DNA of 64,000 nt from Desulfovibrionaceae bacterium (GCA_009783025.1 WRHY01000001.1:396019-460018); one strand, 5' to 3'; positions 43,759 to 51,762 are shown, numbered from the stretch's first letter. Program-made: numbers and translations. The notes: generated by a model from the sequence alone, not told the origin.

Positions 43759-44754
43759 CTATTTTTTCCCTTGCATGATGTCCGTAAACTTCTTCACTGT
43801 TGCTTCTTTCTCGGCGATCATGTCAAGATAGTTCACTTTAATGGCGCGCTTCATGGCCTCGTCCGCGGAAGGCAGGTTGAACTTTTCGGGCACGGTTACG
43901 TCCGTGCGCACCGGGAGGGTGCCTTCGCTGGCGATAATGGCCTGGGCTTCCTTGGAAAGGAGGAAGTCCACGAATTTTTTCGCGGCTTCCATGTTCGGGG
44001 TCTTTTTGAGAATGGCCACCGGGCTCGGCACGACCAGCATTTCAGGCGGATATGCGAGGGCCATGGGAGCGCCTTTCTGGATTTTGTCATTGATGATGTA
44101 GTCAACGGCAAGGCTGGCCACAAGGTCGCCGGAAGCGGTGTCGTCAATAACCTGGCCGGAACCTTTGCCTATCCTGGCGCCGTTGGCGTGCAGTTTTTCA
44201 AAGAATTCCCAGCCGAATTGCTTCACCAGCAGGGCGACGCTCATGTACGAGGTGCCGGACAGGGCAGGGTTGGCTATGCCGAAAGCGCCCTTGAATTCGG
44301 GGTTGGTCAGGTCGCTCCAGGCGGTGGGCGCGGTCTTGATATGCTTGGTGTTATACCCGATGCCCAGCGTGCCCAGGCGGGCGGCGGTAAAGGAACCGTC
44401 GTGATCGTCAAAGGGGTTCAGCACTTCTTTCAGCATGGACGAGTTGTACGGCTCCAGCATGCCGTCGGCCTTCATTTTATAAAAATCGGGCACTTCACTG
44501 GTCCAGATAACGTCGGCCAGAATTTTGCCGGACTCGCGTTCCGCCGCAATTTTCGCCATAAGTTTGCCGGCGCCCGCGGACTGGTAATCCACGGCCATAC
44601 CGGGATGCTGTTTCACAAACTCGTCGCTCAACTTGCCGATAAGCGACTCTTTCATGGAAGTGTATATAATGAGCTTTTCCGCGGCAAAGCTGTGCCCGGC
44701 AACGCCCAAAACAAGCGCGCAACCCAAAACAAAAGCCATCAGTTTAGTACGCAT
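43759..44754 (-). CDS. ABC importer periplasmic solute-binding protein (Fe3+/phosphonate type)
   Basis: A 331-residue family-1 binding protein with a signal peptide (MRTKLMAFVLGCALVLGVAG HSFA, cleavage before AEKLIIYTS). The mature part has the FbpA/PhnS-like start AEKLIIYTSMKESLIGKLSD, DVIWTSEVPDFYKMKADGML and ALAYPPEMLVVPSPVAILKK. The tyrosine pair of ferric-binding FbpA is not clearly present, so the ligand is open: Fe3+, 2-aminoethylphosphonate or another. ATG 44754 has GGAGGAG upstream; the longer frame is rejected. First gene of a four-gene operon. Confidence 0.9.
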   Translation of the reverse strand: MRTKLMAFVLGCALVLGVAGHSFAAEKLIIYTSMKESLIGKLSDEFVKQHPGMAVDYQSAGAGKLMAKIAAERESGKILADVIWTSEVPDFYKMKADGMLEPYNSSMLKEVLNPFDDHDGSFTAARLGTLGIGYNTKHIKTAPTAWSDLTNPEFKGAFGIANPALSGTSYMSVALLVKQFGWEFFEKLHANGARIGKGSGQVIDDTASGDLVASLAVDYIINDKIQKGAPMALAYPPEMLVVPSPVAILKKTPNMEAAKKFVDFLLSKEAQAIIASEGTLPVRTDVTVPEKFNLPSADEAMKRAIKVNYLDMIAEKEATVKKFTDIMQGKK

Positions 44755-44818
44755 GGATATCTCCTCCATAAATTTGTATTGCAAGGCGAAGTGGAAAAAC
44801 CTGTATCGGCTATATTTT

Positions 44819-44850
44819 ATTATAATGATTGAAAAACATGTTCTTGTCAA
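44819..44850 (-). promoter_or_regulatory. Putative sigma-70 promoter of the ABC importer operon
   Basis: Reading the minus strand, TTGACA (44850-44845) is followed after 17 nt by CATTAT, overlapping a perfect TATAAT at 44824-44819. It lies about 65 bp upstream of the binding-protein start. Spacing suits the CATTAT version. Confidence 0.5.
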
Positions 44851-44905
44851 ACGATTATCAGGTTTACAACCGGGGAGCGTTGACTCGCTTCGCGTGCGGT
44901 AGTGC

Positions 44906-45052
44906 ATGGTACTACATCTGAGCGATGCGCGCAAAAGCTTGGCGGACTATAAACCGACAGGCCTTGGCGTTCCCTTTTCAGAGGCGGCCCAATGGTTGCG
45001 GCAGGGCACCAGGAAGGAAGAGATGCCCGCCCTTCGAGATCTGCGGCAGTAA
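44906..45052 (+). CDS. Possible antitoxin of a ParE-type module
   Basis: A 48-codon frame ending 3 bp before the toxin start: MVLHLSDARKSLADYKPTGL followed by GVPFSEAAQWLRQGTRKEEM and PALRDLRQ. A short acidic/basic antitoxin directly upstream of parE is the usual arrangement. I see no clear ribbon-helix-helix, and it may be a shortened remnant; the position is the main evidence. Confidence 0.5.
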   Translation: MVLHLSDARKSLADYKPTGLGVPFSEAAQWLRQGTRKEEMPALRDLRQ

Positions 45053-45055
45053 TCC

Positions 45056-45424
45056 GTGGTTTTGATTGTCCTGTCCCAGGCGGCTTTGCTGGACCCTACC
45101 CGGCTCTCCGATTTTTCCGGCACGCTGGATCCGGATGCAGCGGTCAGGGCCGGGGAAGCGAACAGCGCGGGCATTGCGCGACTGGAGCGCTTTCCCGAGT
45201 CGGTTCCGCTGTTTAACAAGGAATGCCGCATTCTGACGGTTCCCTTTGGAAGACGCGGCTACAGTGTAGCCTATGTTTCTTTTGCCGATGACGAAGTGAT
45301 TATCCTCGGCATCAAGCACCAGCCGGAAGAGTTTTTCCCGTTCGAGTTGGAGGATGCGGAGGACGAGGAACAAGCCGAAATGTATGATCCCGGACAAAAG
45401 AAGAGGCCGGAACCCTGGTTTTAG
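45056..45424 (+). CDS. RelE/ParE-family toxin
   Basis: A 122-residue protein starting at GTG 45056. The ParE fold signature is at the end: RLERFPESVPLFNKECRILT, then VPFGRRGYSVAYVSFADDEV and IILGIKHQPEEFF. ParE toxins poison DNA gyrase, RelE relatives cleave mRNA; which applies is not clear. The acidic tail (FELEDAEDEEQAEMYD) is unusual. Its last codons and following hairpin are duplicated at 51523-51581, on the far side of an AT-rich island. Confidence 0.78.
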   Translation: MVLIVLSQAALLDPTRLSDFSGTLDPDAAVRAGEANSAGIARLERFPESVPLFNKECRILTVPFGRRGYSVAYVSFADDEVIILGIKHQPEEFFPFELEDAEDEEQAEMYDPGQKKRPEPWF

Positions 45425-45443
45425 TGATTCCGGCCTTCTTCGG
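45387..45443. repeat. Left direct repeat of the island (parE 3' end plus terminator hairpin)
   Basis: A 57-bp sequence with ATCCCGGACAAAAGAAGA and the hairpin AAGAAGAGGCCGGAA/TTCCGGCCTTCTT. A 59-bp copy with few differences lies at 51523-51581, just before tRNA-Phe. The hairpin is probably the terminator of parE; as a pair, the copies bracket the AT-rich segment. Confidence 0.72.
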
Positions 45444-45661
45444 GGAGGCTTAATTTGATTGAGCCTCCAATGTCTTATTTTAATTAATATTTTTACATAA
45501 GAAGATTTTGAATGCCAACAAGAATACCAACATCTCTCAGCGGTGGTCTATTTGTATCAGTTCCACAGCGCTTTCGAGAGATGATGTATATCTTGAAGCT
45601 GTAGGGCGGTCAAAGCGATTTTGGGAAAATATTTACTCGCAAAAATAAGAGGGGGGATTCG

Positions 45662-47122
45662 CTACTGATTTTCAGATTTTGGGAGCACATCTGTATGTTC
45701 ACCTTCATAATGTTGTAATATTTTTTGAATTTTACGATTTAAGGTTACTGGTAAAGTTTCAACCTTGCCTTCACAAATAAGCTGTTTAAATTCTGACTTT
45801 TCTCCTGCGGACAGCGCTGCGTAATCACTTTCCCACTTGGCAATATCTTTTGTTTTATACTCGTAAATATCTCTATTGAGTATATAGTGGTATGGATAAA
45901 GCAATATCCGTTTGAACTGCTCCTCATCACCCCCAAAAGCTCTCAGAAAATAGTCTCTATTATGTGATACAATCCCATGAGTGGCATGTAAAACAAGTTG
46001 AACGCTTCTAAGTTCACGTTTTGTCCATTTATCACCAAGATATTTCCTATCAGTGTTTTCAACAGGGCTGTAGCGCATGGGGAATGAAAATATTTTTCCA
46101 TATGGATAACATTTAAGTATATTCAAATTAACTACAAACCTTCTGTAAAGATTCACAGGCTCGTCTTTATAGTTAAATAACATATAGTTTGATAGGCTGT
46201 TTATTCCAAAATCAAGAGCCATTCTTGCTTTTTGTTCATAAATTTTTGACATAGCAATATCATCGAAGGCTAATCGAAGTGGGTCTATTGCTATTTCAGC
46301 CATTTTTTTCATCATCCGTTTGGTCATCCGCCGCGCATCCACGCCTTGGTTGAAATCAACTGTACGCTTTTTATATATTACATTGCCATTATGATTTGTT
46401 TTTTTTAATCTTGCTCCTTTTTCAAATCCGCAATCTCTTAACTCATCTATAATCTTATCATACGATGAAGATGCTGCAATATTATTATCTAAAAGCAAAA
46501 TATTTTCTTTTTCTCCCCATCTGTCTGCAATAAATTTTATTCTTGGATATATAGGAATATAGTCAACAAATAGCGGTTCAAGTCTTTTCACAGCACAGAA
46601 TTGACATGAATTAGGACAACCTTTTGTTGAATATAGAAAATAAGCGCTATCGAGAATTTTAGAATATTGAGGATGCAAGTCACCAAAGATATCATAAGAT
46701 GGTGGAAGGTTGTCGATAGATGGGACACAATCAATCAAGTAGCCGAGGTCAGAATTATTTTTTGCATATTGAGCAAGAAAATGGTCTTCTTTGTCTAAAA
46801 GGCCAACATGTGGAGTCACTCCGGTTTCTTTAAATAATTTTTGCGGAAGAAGTGAAGCTGAAATTCCACCAACCTCAACAACGTTGCTATTTGCAGGGTT
46901 CGCCCGATAAAACTGTACTGTTTTTGCTAAGACATCAAAATTATATGTAAAAATAGAGGTAATATATATTTTATCCCAAAAGTCGTCTCGAGCATTTTTG
47001 TCAAGCCCTGGAACGAATACAATATCATCACCAAGTAGGCGATGATAGGTTGCAATTTTCATAAGCCCCATAGGGGGGTAGGAGGTTCTGGCTTTGGGTT
47101 CTACAAGTAAAATGCGAGACAT
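45662..47122 (-). CDS. Radical SAM enzyme of the island operon
   Basis: A 486-residue protein. The N-terminal part (MSRILLVEPKARTSYPPMGL, VEVGGISASLLPQKLF) resembles the B12-binding-type Rossmann domain often found before radical SAM domains. The radical SAM cluster site is C169-x3-C173-x2-C176 in STKGCPNSCQFCAVKRLEP. Later it has LLLDNNIAASSSYDKIIDEL, FNQGVDARRMTKRMMKKMAE and LAFDD. Substrate unknown. It is the last gene of the operon, 3 bp after a ParB-like gene. Codon use is clearly more AT-rich than in the flanking chromosome, suggesting transfer. Confidence 0.88.
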   Translation of the reverse strand: MSRILLVEPKARTSYPPMGLMKIATYHRLLGDDIVFVPGLDKNARDDFWDKIYITSIFTYNFDVLAKTVQFYRANPANSNVVEVGGISASLLPQKLFKETGVTPHVGLLDKEDHFLAQYAKNNSDLGYLIDCVPSIDNLPPSYDIFGDLHPQYSKILDSAYFLYSTKGCPNSCQFCAVKRLEPLFVDYIPIYPRIKFIADRWGEKENILLLDNNIAASSSYDKIIDELRDCGFEKGARLKKTNHNGNVIYKKRTVDFNQGVDARRMTKRMMKKMAEIAIDPLRLAFDDIAMSKIYEQKARMALDFGINSLSNYMLFNYKDEPVNLYRRFVVNLNILKCYPYGKIFSFPMRYSPVENTDRKYLGDKWTKRELRSVQLVLHATHGIVSHNRDYFLRAFGGDEEQFKRILLYPYHYILNRDIYEYKTKDIAKWESDYAALSAGEKSEFKQLICEGKVETLPVTLNRKIQKILQHYEGEHTDVLPKSENQ

Positions 47123-47125
47123 TTT

Positions 47126-48175
47126 TTAATGATCACTTTGAGAAAGTAGGCTAGATGTCATGTCATGGAGGTTCGCTAAAAGAGTGCGTTGTTTTCTATT
47201 GAGCTGCCTCAAATCTATGCCTTGGTAATCTTCTAAAAGGAGCTGGGCTGTTTTCAAAAACTGCTCTAGTCGCTCTGCTTGATTTGAACATAACTTGTAT
47301 GCTTCTGAAATGGAGTCACCAGCAAAAAAAGCACTGGTTGCATTTGATGATAGTAATACACTCGGTAATATATCGCGGACATCACGCGCTGATACATACA
47401 AATGAGACTCAGGGGCGGCCGAAATTCTATCGCAAAAAAAGGAAAAAGCCTCTGTATTCTTGTATTTCTTGGAATGTTCTTCCCACTCAAGCCAATCTCT
47501 TATAGGCAATTTCGCATGTGCGTATTCAAAGTGGCTAAAAAATGAATTAGTAGCCTTATTAGTATATCTTTTATCCTCAAACATCTGTTTTAATCCATAG
47601 TAGCCTTTTAGTATGACTGAGGCTCTTGATAAGCTGAGGCCAACGGCTTTTGCCGCCTCGGTTACGGAAAAATTCTTAATTTCAATAAGAGAATGTATCA
47701 AATGCCCCTGTTGATATGGCCCCCAGCTTTTTGCCCCAGAAATGTGCCGAATTCCCTGAAGAAAAATGGCTTCTCCATCATGGTTCTCAATAACTTTTAC
47801 TTCCAGTGGGTTCAAAGTATTGAGTATGTAGTCAGGTAGATGGAGTACTTTCCTATCCACATCATTAAGGATTGTTTTTATTGCTGCAAGACGTCGATTT
47901 CCTTCTACAATAATAAAGCTTCCATTGCCATCAGGCTTTACTACTACTGCATCCACACTGACGAACCCAAGGCGGACTATAGAGTCTATAAGCCTAGCTG
48001 CTCCTTCACGTTGAAGAAGGTGGCGGCGGAGCAACTCTTGTCCTTTTGGTAAATACGCATCTTCGGCTTGTCCTATTTTTGATCGAAGGGCGTTTCCGAA
48101 AAGGCGAGGGTTTGTGTAGTCAAGAAGCAATTTTTCTGTAGATATTTTAATATGTTGTAGTATAATGTCTGTCAT
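47126..48175 (-). CDS. ParB-like nuclease-domain protein B
   Basis: A 349-residue protein with an N-terminal ParB/sulfiredoxin-type domain: LLLDYTNPRLFGN, LIDSIVRLGFVSVDAVVVKP and the motif VEGNRRLAAIK (EGNRR at 91-95). The central block FLQGIRHISGAKSWGPYQQG and VTEAAKAVGLSLSRASVILK is an HTH-like region shared with the upstream paralogue at 49169-50257. Similar domains occur in ParB, DndB and phage-island proteins, where they bind or hydrolyse CTP or DNA. The role here is unknown. Confidence 0.85.
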   Translation of the reverse strand: MTDIILQHIKISTEKLLLDYTNPRLFGNALRSKIGQAEDAYLPKGQELLRRHLLQREGAARLIDSIVRLGFVSVDAVVVKPDGNGSFIIVEGNRRLAAIKTILNDVDRKVLHLPDYILNTLNPLEVKVIENHDGEAIFLQGIRHISGAKSWGPYQQGHLIHSLIEIKNFSVTEAAKAVGLSLSRASVILKGYYGLKQMFEDKRYTNKATNSFFSHFEYAHAKLPIRDWLEWEEHSKKYKNTEAFSFFCDRISAAPESHLYVSARDVRDILPSVLLSSNATSAFFAGDSISEAYKLCSNQAERLEQFLKTAQLLLEDYQGIDLRQLNRKQRTLLANLHDMTSSLLSQSDH

Positions 48176-48276
48176 CGTGCCTACCGTTAGGATAGATTGT
48201 GCGACGCGGAAGAATACAGCAACAACTACCGAAGAACAAGAAGCACGTATTCAGACGTGGCAGAATAACTGAGAAA

Positions 48277-49167
48277 TTACGCCGTGGTGTGCGCTAGGGG
48301 GGAGACGTTTACTGAACAGATAGAAGAGTAGGTAGGAAGTAAGCTTTCAAGGTTTTTATATCGTTCTGTTATACGCTTTTTGAAAAGCTTACTGTCAAAG
48401 GTTACACTTTTGGATTGACGAATAAAGCCAATTTTAAGGTGATGTAAAATTTGCGCCAATTCTTTGCCGTCTATCAAGCGAATTCCTATCCAGTCAGCAA
48501 ACATGGCTGCATTTTGGGTGATATCATTGGATGCGATTAGCACCCTCGCTTGTGCTGAAAAAGGTTTACAGAGTGCATAACTGTGTACAGGAACGGAAAG
48601 GGTGTTGGGAAGATTCTTATACCCCCCACACCGTATAATCTCTGTTGCTCCAAGAAAATCTCTAATGTGCCCAATCCCTACCTTTACCTTACCATACCTT
48701 TTGGTTTGCCCAAACACAGTGACATTTGAAAAGTTGAGCTTGATAATATCATCGATAATTGTGTACTTTGCTAAAAAATCTATTCCGCCATCCCCGCTGA
48801 GGCGCGTAGGCTCAATTTCTTGAAACCCAAGATAATTGAGGACAACACAACATACTTGCTCAAAAAGTACAGGGCTGCACTTGTTAATATATGTGTTGAA
48901 TGTCGCAAAAGCACCACTGGTAGCCGTTTTGTCATTCAAAAGATATTTTTCACAGGGGCTAAAGTAATAGCCGCGAGCCACATCTCCTTCCCGAAGCCAC
49001 TTCTTTATTTCTAAAATAGTGCGCTCCCCATCTTCACTGGAAAGATAATCATCAGCATCGACATTATGAAATTCGCATAGCTCGATCAAAACTTCTTCAA
49101 AAGACTTCTCTGGGGTAGAAGCCATTAAATCATTGATGAAGACTTTTATGTCTTGAATCGCAAGCAT
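48277..49167 (-). CDS. Mrr-like PD-(D/E)xK restriction endonuclease
   Basis: A 296-residue protein. The nuclease core is FEQVCCVVLNYLGFQEIEPT, RLSGDGGIDFLAKY and VTVFGQTKRYGKVKVGIGHI, giving a GxD-x23-QxK active site (D130, Q154, K156), the Mrr variant. The N-terminal 95 residues are not recognised. Mrr-type nucleases often cut modified DNA or act in defence. It starts 1 bp after the upstream ParB-like gene ends, and 101 bp precede the next one. Confidence 0.85.
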   Translation of the reverse strand: MLAIQDIKVFINDLMASTPEKSFEEVLIELCEFHNVDADDYLSSEDGERTILEIKKWLREGDVARGYYFSPCEKYLLNDKTATSGAFATFNTYINKCSPVLFEQVCCVVLNYLGFQEIEPTRLSGDGGIDFLAKYTIIDDIIKLNFSNVTVFGQTKRYGKVKVGIGHIRDFLGATEIIRCGGYKNLPNTLSVPVHSYALCKPFSAQARVLIASNDITQNAAMFADWIGIRLIDGKELAQILHHLKIGFIRQSKSVTFDSKLFKKRITERYKNLESLLPTYSSICSVNVSPLAHTTA

Positions 49168-49168
49168 A

Positions 49169-50257
49169 TTATTCAGATTTTGACGCTAATAATTTTGTAA
49201 TGAGCTTTTCAAGCTCCTTAAATAGTGTCACTTCTTCGTCGCTGAGTTCATGGGACCAAGGAATTAGCTTTACCTTTTTAATTGTTTCCTTGACTGATAG
49301 CACCCAAGTAGGGGCGGCGGCAGCGCTTTGTGCGTTGGCAATAACATAACTCTCTGCTACGGAAGCTCCTTTCATGAGGGCTTCTGTCGCACCTGTGGAG
49401 TCAAGCACTTTGGGAAGCTTATCTCTCACGTCCTGTGCTGTTGCAGTATCCTTACCGCTAACCTCCTCCGTAATAATTTCATAAAAACGGATAAGCTCAG
49501 CCGTATTATTGAAAGCTCCTGCATCTTCGTTCCACCCCAACCAGTGGCGTATAGCGGGCTGTGCAAAGATTTGTTCGAAATGGCTGAACTTATCTGGTGT
49601 AGCATGTTCAGCAAATTGGTCGTTCTCTCTCATTAAGTTAAGAGCCGTGTACGCCCGGAGCATTCTTCCAGCTTTAACTCTAGAGAGTCCAACGGCTTCC
49701 CCTGCTTCTGTAAAATTTAGACCAGAATCGGTAAACTGCTTGATAAGTTCTGCTTGTTGATAAGGCCCCCATCTTTTGATGCCGGAAATATGTCGAACAC
49801 CTTGTAGAAACCACGTTATTTTTTGAATATCTACTTTATTTAATCCCTTACCATCCAAAACAAGAACATCAATGGACTCAAATGATTTTGAAATTTCTTT
49901 TTGAATCGTACGTTTTTGTTCCTCAATTTCTTTCATGAGGTACTTAATTGCAGCAACGCGTCTATTTCCCTCTAATACTACATAGCAATCTTTTTTTACT
50001 TCGGTGACGACAATTCTATCCATCCGCAAAAAACCAACTTTTGCGATGGAGTTTACCAAATCATCAATGTCATAGCGTTTATTTTTAACAAGATAATTTA
50101 ATATCTGTTCTTGTGTTTTTGCAGATGTCGGGTCGGCATCCGGGGAAACTTGGTAATCCTTTTCACCTTTGAGCCGAGGGTTATTAGGGTCCAAATATAG
50201 ATTGCTAGGTGCCAATTGGCGAGGGACGAGCTGTGTTCCTACTTTTAAAAAATCCAT
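49169..50257 (-). CDS. ParB-like nuclease-domain protein A
   Basis: A 362-residue protein, first gene of the island operon. The N-terminal ParB-type domain has LYLDPNNPRLKGEKD, LVNSIAKVGFLRMDRIVVTE and VLEGNRRVAAIKYLM (EGNRR at 96-100). The middle block WFLQGVRHISGIKRWGPYQQ with FTEAGEAVGLSRVKAGRMLR is an HTH-like part. It aligns along its length with the second ParB-like protein, so the two are paralogues kept on either side of the nuclease gene. GAGGG precedes ATG 50257. Confidence 0.86.
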   Translation of the reverse strand: MDFLKVGTQLVPRQLAPSNLYLDPNNPRLKGEKDYQVSPDADPTSAKTQEQILNYLVKNKRYDIDDLVNSIAKVGFLRMDRIVVTEVKKDCYVVLEGNRRVAAIKYLMKEIEEQKRTIQKEISKSFESIDVLVLDGKGLNKVDIQKITWFLQGVRHISGIKRWGPYQQAELIKQFTDSGLNFTEAGEAVGLSRVKAGRMLRAYTALNLMRENDQFAEHATPDKFSHFEQIFAQPAIRHWLGWNEDAGAFNNTAELIRFYEIITEEVSGKDTATAQDVRDKLPKVLDSTGATEALMKGASVAESYVIANAQSAAAAPTWVLSVKETIKKVKLIPWSHELSDEEVTLFKELEKLITKLLASKSE

Positions 50258-50663
50258 TTTTCCCTCGGTAGTTTTTAAGGTTGGGTTCTTTTATAAAAGA
50301 GGCAAAAATCTACTGAGGATTCTGCAAAAAATCAAGGATGGCAAAAAATTTAACCGTGCTGGCGAGGGTTCAGGTACAGCTCTAGGTGTAGAGTGTCAAC
50401 ACGTTGTTCATCCTTCGAGTAATGGCGAAGCCGGAGGTTTTTTGCTAAGAGCGTTATGAGGACACTGGAAATTGTAGCGCTACCTCCATCCTGACCTGCG
50501 GGGCAAAAGAGGCTTATTCACTATCTTCGACGGTTCAACGCCCAAAAGCGGGAAGAGAAAAAAGCGTGACGGGAAAATGCACAGGTGATTCTTTGTGCAT
50601 GGCAGAAGTATAGCCCACTATGCTTACTTGGTGGAACGTGGACGATCGTGCCGCTCGACCACT
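50258..50663. other. Intergenic region upstream of the island operon
   Basis: About 400 bp. Next to the operon start is an AT-rich stretch (TTTTATAAAAGA near 50291) that could hold the -10 region. I found no recognisable gene; a + strand frame (50169-50459) overlaps the ParB-like gene and looks random. Confidence 0.45.
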
Positions 50664-50906
50664 CTAATTTTTCGCCTTCCATCTTGTCACAAGAGCATCC
50701 ATCATTTCCCCAGGGCGAATATTGAGAGCTTCCGCAAGCCTTATCATCATGTCGATGTTTGGCCATTTCTTGCCTGTTTCCATCTTACCAAGGAATCCCT
50801 TGGAAATACCTGTCAATCCGGCAAGCTGCTCCTGAGTCATTCCAGCCTTCAGTCGGTAATGCCTCAAGACATCCCTGAAATATATTTTTGTTATTTGCTC
50901 TTCCAT
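50664..50906 (-). CDS. XRE-family HTH regulator
   Basis: An 80-residue single-domain repressor: VLRHYRLKAGMTQEQLAGLT, then GISKGFLGKMETGKKWPNID and MMIRLAEALNIRPGEMMDAL. The size and fold are those of restriction-modification controller proteins and phage-type regulators. It is encoded upstream of, and on the same strand as, the ParB/Mrr/radical SAM operon, and divergent from a small CI-like gene. The shared upstream region contains two palindromes that are natural operator candidates. Confidence 0.85.
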   Translation of the reverse strand: MEEQITKIYFRDVLRHYRLKAGMTQEQLAGLTGISKGFLGKMETGKKWPNIDMMIRLAEALNIRPGEMMDALVTRWKAKN

Positions 50907-50909
50907 TTA

Positions 50910-50927
50910 TGCAAGATAGCTCTTGCA
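50910..50927. promoter_or_regulatory. 7-bp-arm inverted repeat next to the XRE start
   Basis: TGCAAGA-TAGC-TCTTGCA, 4 bp upstream of the XRE start codon. Size and position fit an autoregulatory operator. Confidence 0.5.
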
Positions 50928-50969
50928 TAGGATGCTTTTCTTCCCTATAGGGAAGAAAAGCATCCTATG
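50926..50969. promoter_or_regulatory. Perfect 44-bp palindrome between divergent regulators
   Basis: Two 22-base arms with no spacer and no mismatch; the left arm begins CATAGGATGCTTTTCTTCCC and the centre is CCCTATAGGG. It fills most of the gap between the XRE gene and the small CI-like gene. It may be a regulator-binding site or a recombination/replication site. Such a long perfect palindrome is normally unstable. Confidence 0.75.
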
Positions 50970-50981
50970 GGGAAGAACATT

Positions 50982-51206
50982 ATGCAAATAAAATACTGTG
51001 AGCTAGAAGGCTATTATATACTTGGGCAAGAAGAATATGAGGGAATAACCGCTGATGCCGTGCTGGCTCGTTTCAAGGTAGCTACAGGTACAAAAGCACA
51101 GGTGGAGCTTGCAAGGTGGCTGGGTGTAAGGCAAGCGCTGATTTCCGATGTACAGCGCCGAAATATTTTTCCGATAAAATGGCTGTCTCTCTTGCTGGAA
51201 AAGTGA
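50982..51206 (+). CDS. Short CI-like HTH protein (N-terminal domain only)
   Basis: A 74-residue protein whose second half, ADAVLARFKVATGTKAQVEL with ARWLGVRQALISDVQRRNIF, matches the phage CI repressor HTH. It closely parallels the HTH of the regulator at 8233-8919 (FERIKLATNTRTQVELAEVL). No S24 domain follows, so it is either a truncated repressor or a minimal DNA-binding protein. ATG 50982 has GGGGAAG 6 bp upstream; ATG 50967 lies inside the palindrome. Confidence 0.65.
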   Translation: MQIKYCELEGYYILGQEEYEGITADAVLARFKVATGTKAQVELARWLGVRQALISDVQRRNIFPIKWLSLLLEK

Positions 51207-51599
51207 ACATATTACAATCCTGTGTGGATACTGACAGGCAGGGGAAAGGTTTACACAGAAAAATAAGGTCGGGCGCATAGGTGTCGTACCAGTCGAGAGC
51301 AACAAGCCGGAATGTGTTCCGGTTGTGCCCTTCTTCTTCGATAAGGATACGCTTGTTGATCTTCTTCTGCCTGGAAGGGTCGATACCGTCAGCCGCTGTC
51401 GGCGAGCTTCTGCGGGCTGCCCGTTGCCTTTGCATCATGCACTGTGGTATCTGAAAGGGACATGACAGCATTCTTCGTTGACGGTATATTTTTGTTTTTT
51501 GAGCGAGAGCTATACCGTTTCTATCCCGGACAAAAGAAGAAGCCGGAACACTGATTTTTCAGTGATTCCGGCCTTCTTCGGATGAATCCGTAAATTCGA
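51207..51599. other. Decayed region at the island edge
   Basis: No intact gene in 393 bp. On the minus strand, 51393-51470 can be read as SLSDTTVHDAKATGSPQKLA followed by a stop, a weak echo of the TVHD-type segment of IS5-like transposases; it is far too short to be sure. An 8-bp inverted repeat ACGGTATA/TATACCGT lies at 51481-51518, and the right direct repeat follows. Confidence 0.4.
51523..51581. repeat. Right direct repeat of the island
   Basis: A 59-bp near copy of 45387-45443: ATCCCGGACAAAAGAAGA, then a terminator-like hairpin with the longer stem GGAACACTG...CAGTGATTCC and CCTTCTTC. It still reads as a remnant of the parE C-terminus (PGQKKKPE). It ends 18 bp before tRNA-Phe. Confidence 0.7.
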
Positions 51600-51675
<76 letters not shown>

Positions 51676-51762
51676 GAGTTGCGAGAGGAACATTTAGCCG
51701 ATGTTCCCGTAATATGCAAGCATTTTTTGCTCCGCGCGCAATCTTTAACCCCTTTATACACC

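Noticed and set aside
50169..50459. 96-codon + strand frame upstream of the island operon
   Set aside because: Starts inside the ParB-like gene on the opposite strand and has no conserved features.
51003..51471. Minus-strand frames of about 100-130 codons at the island edge
   Set aside because: No intact domain. One frame has a TVHDAKA-like scrap reminiscent of an IS5-type transposase, but it is too short and interrupted to call a mobile element.
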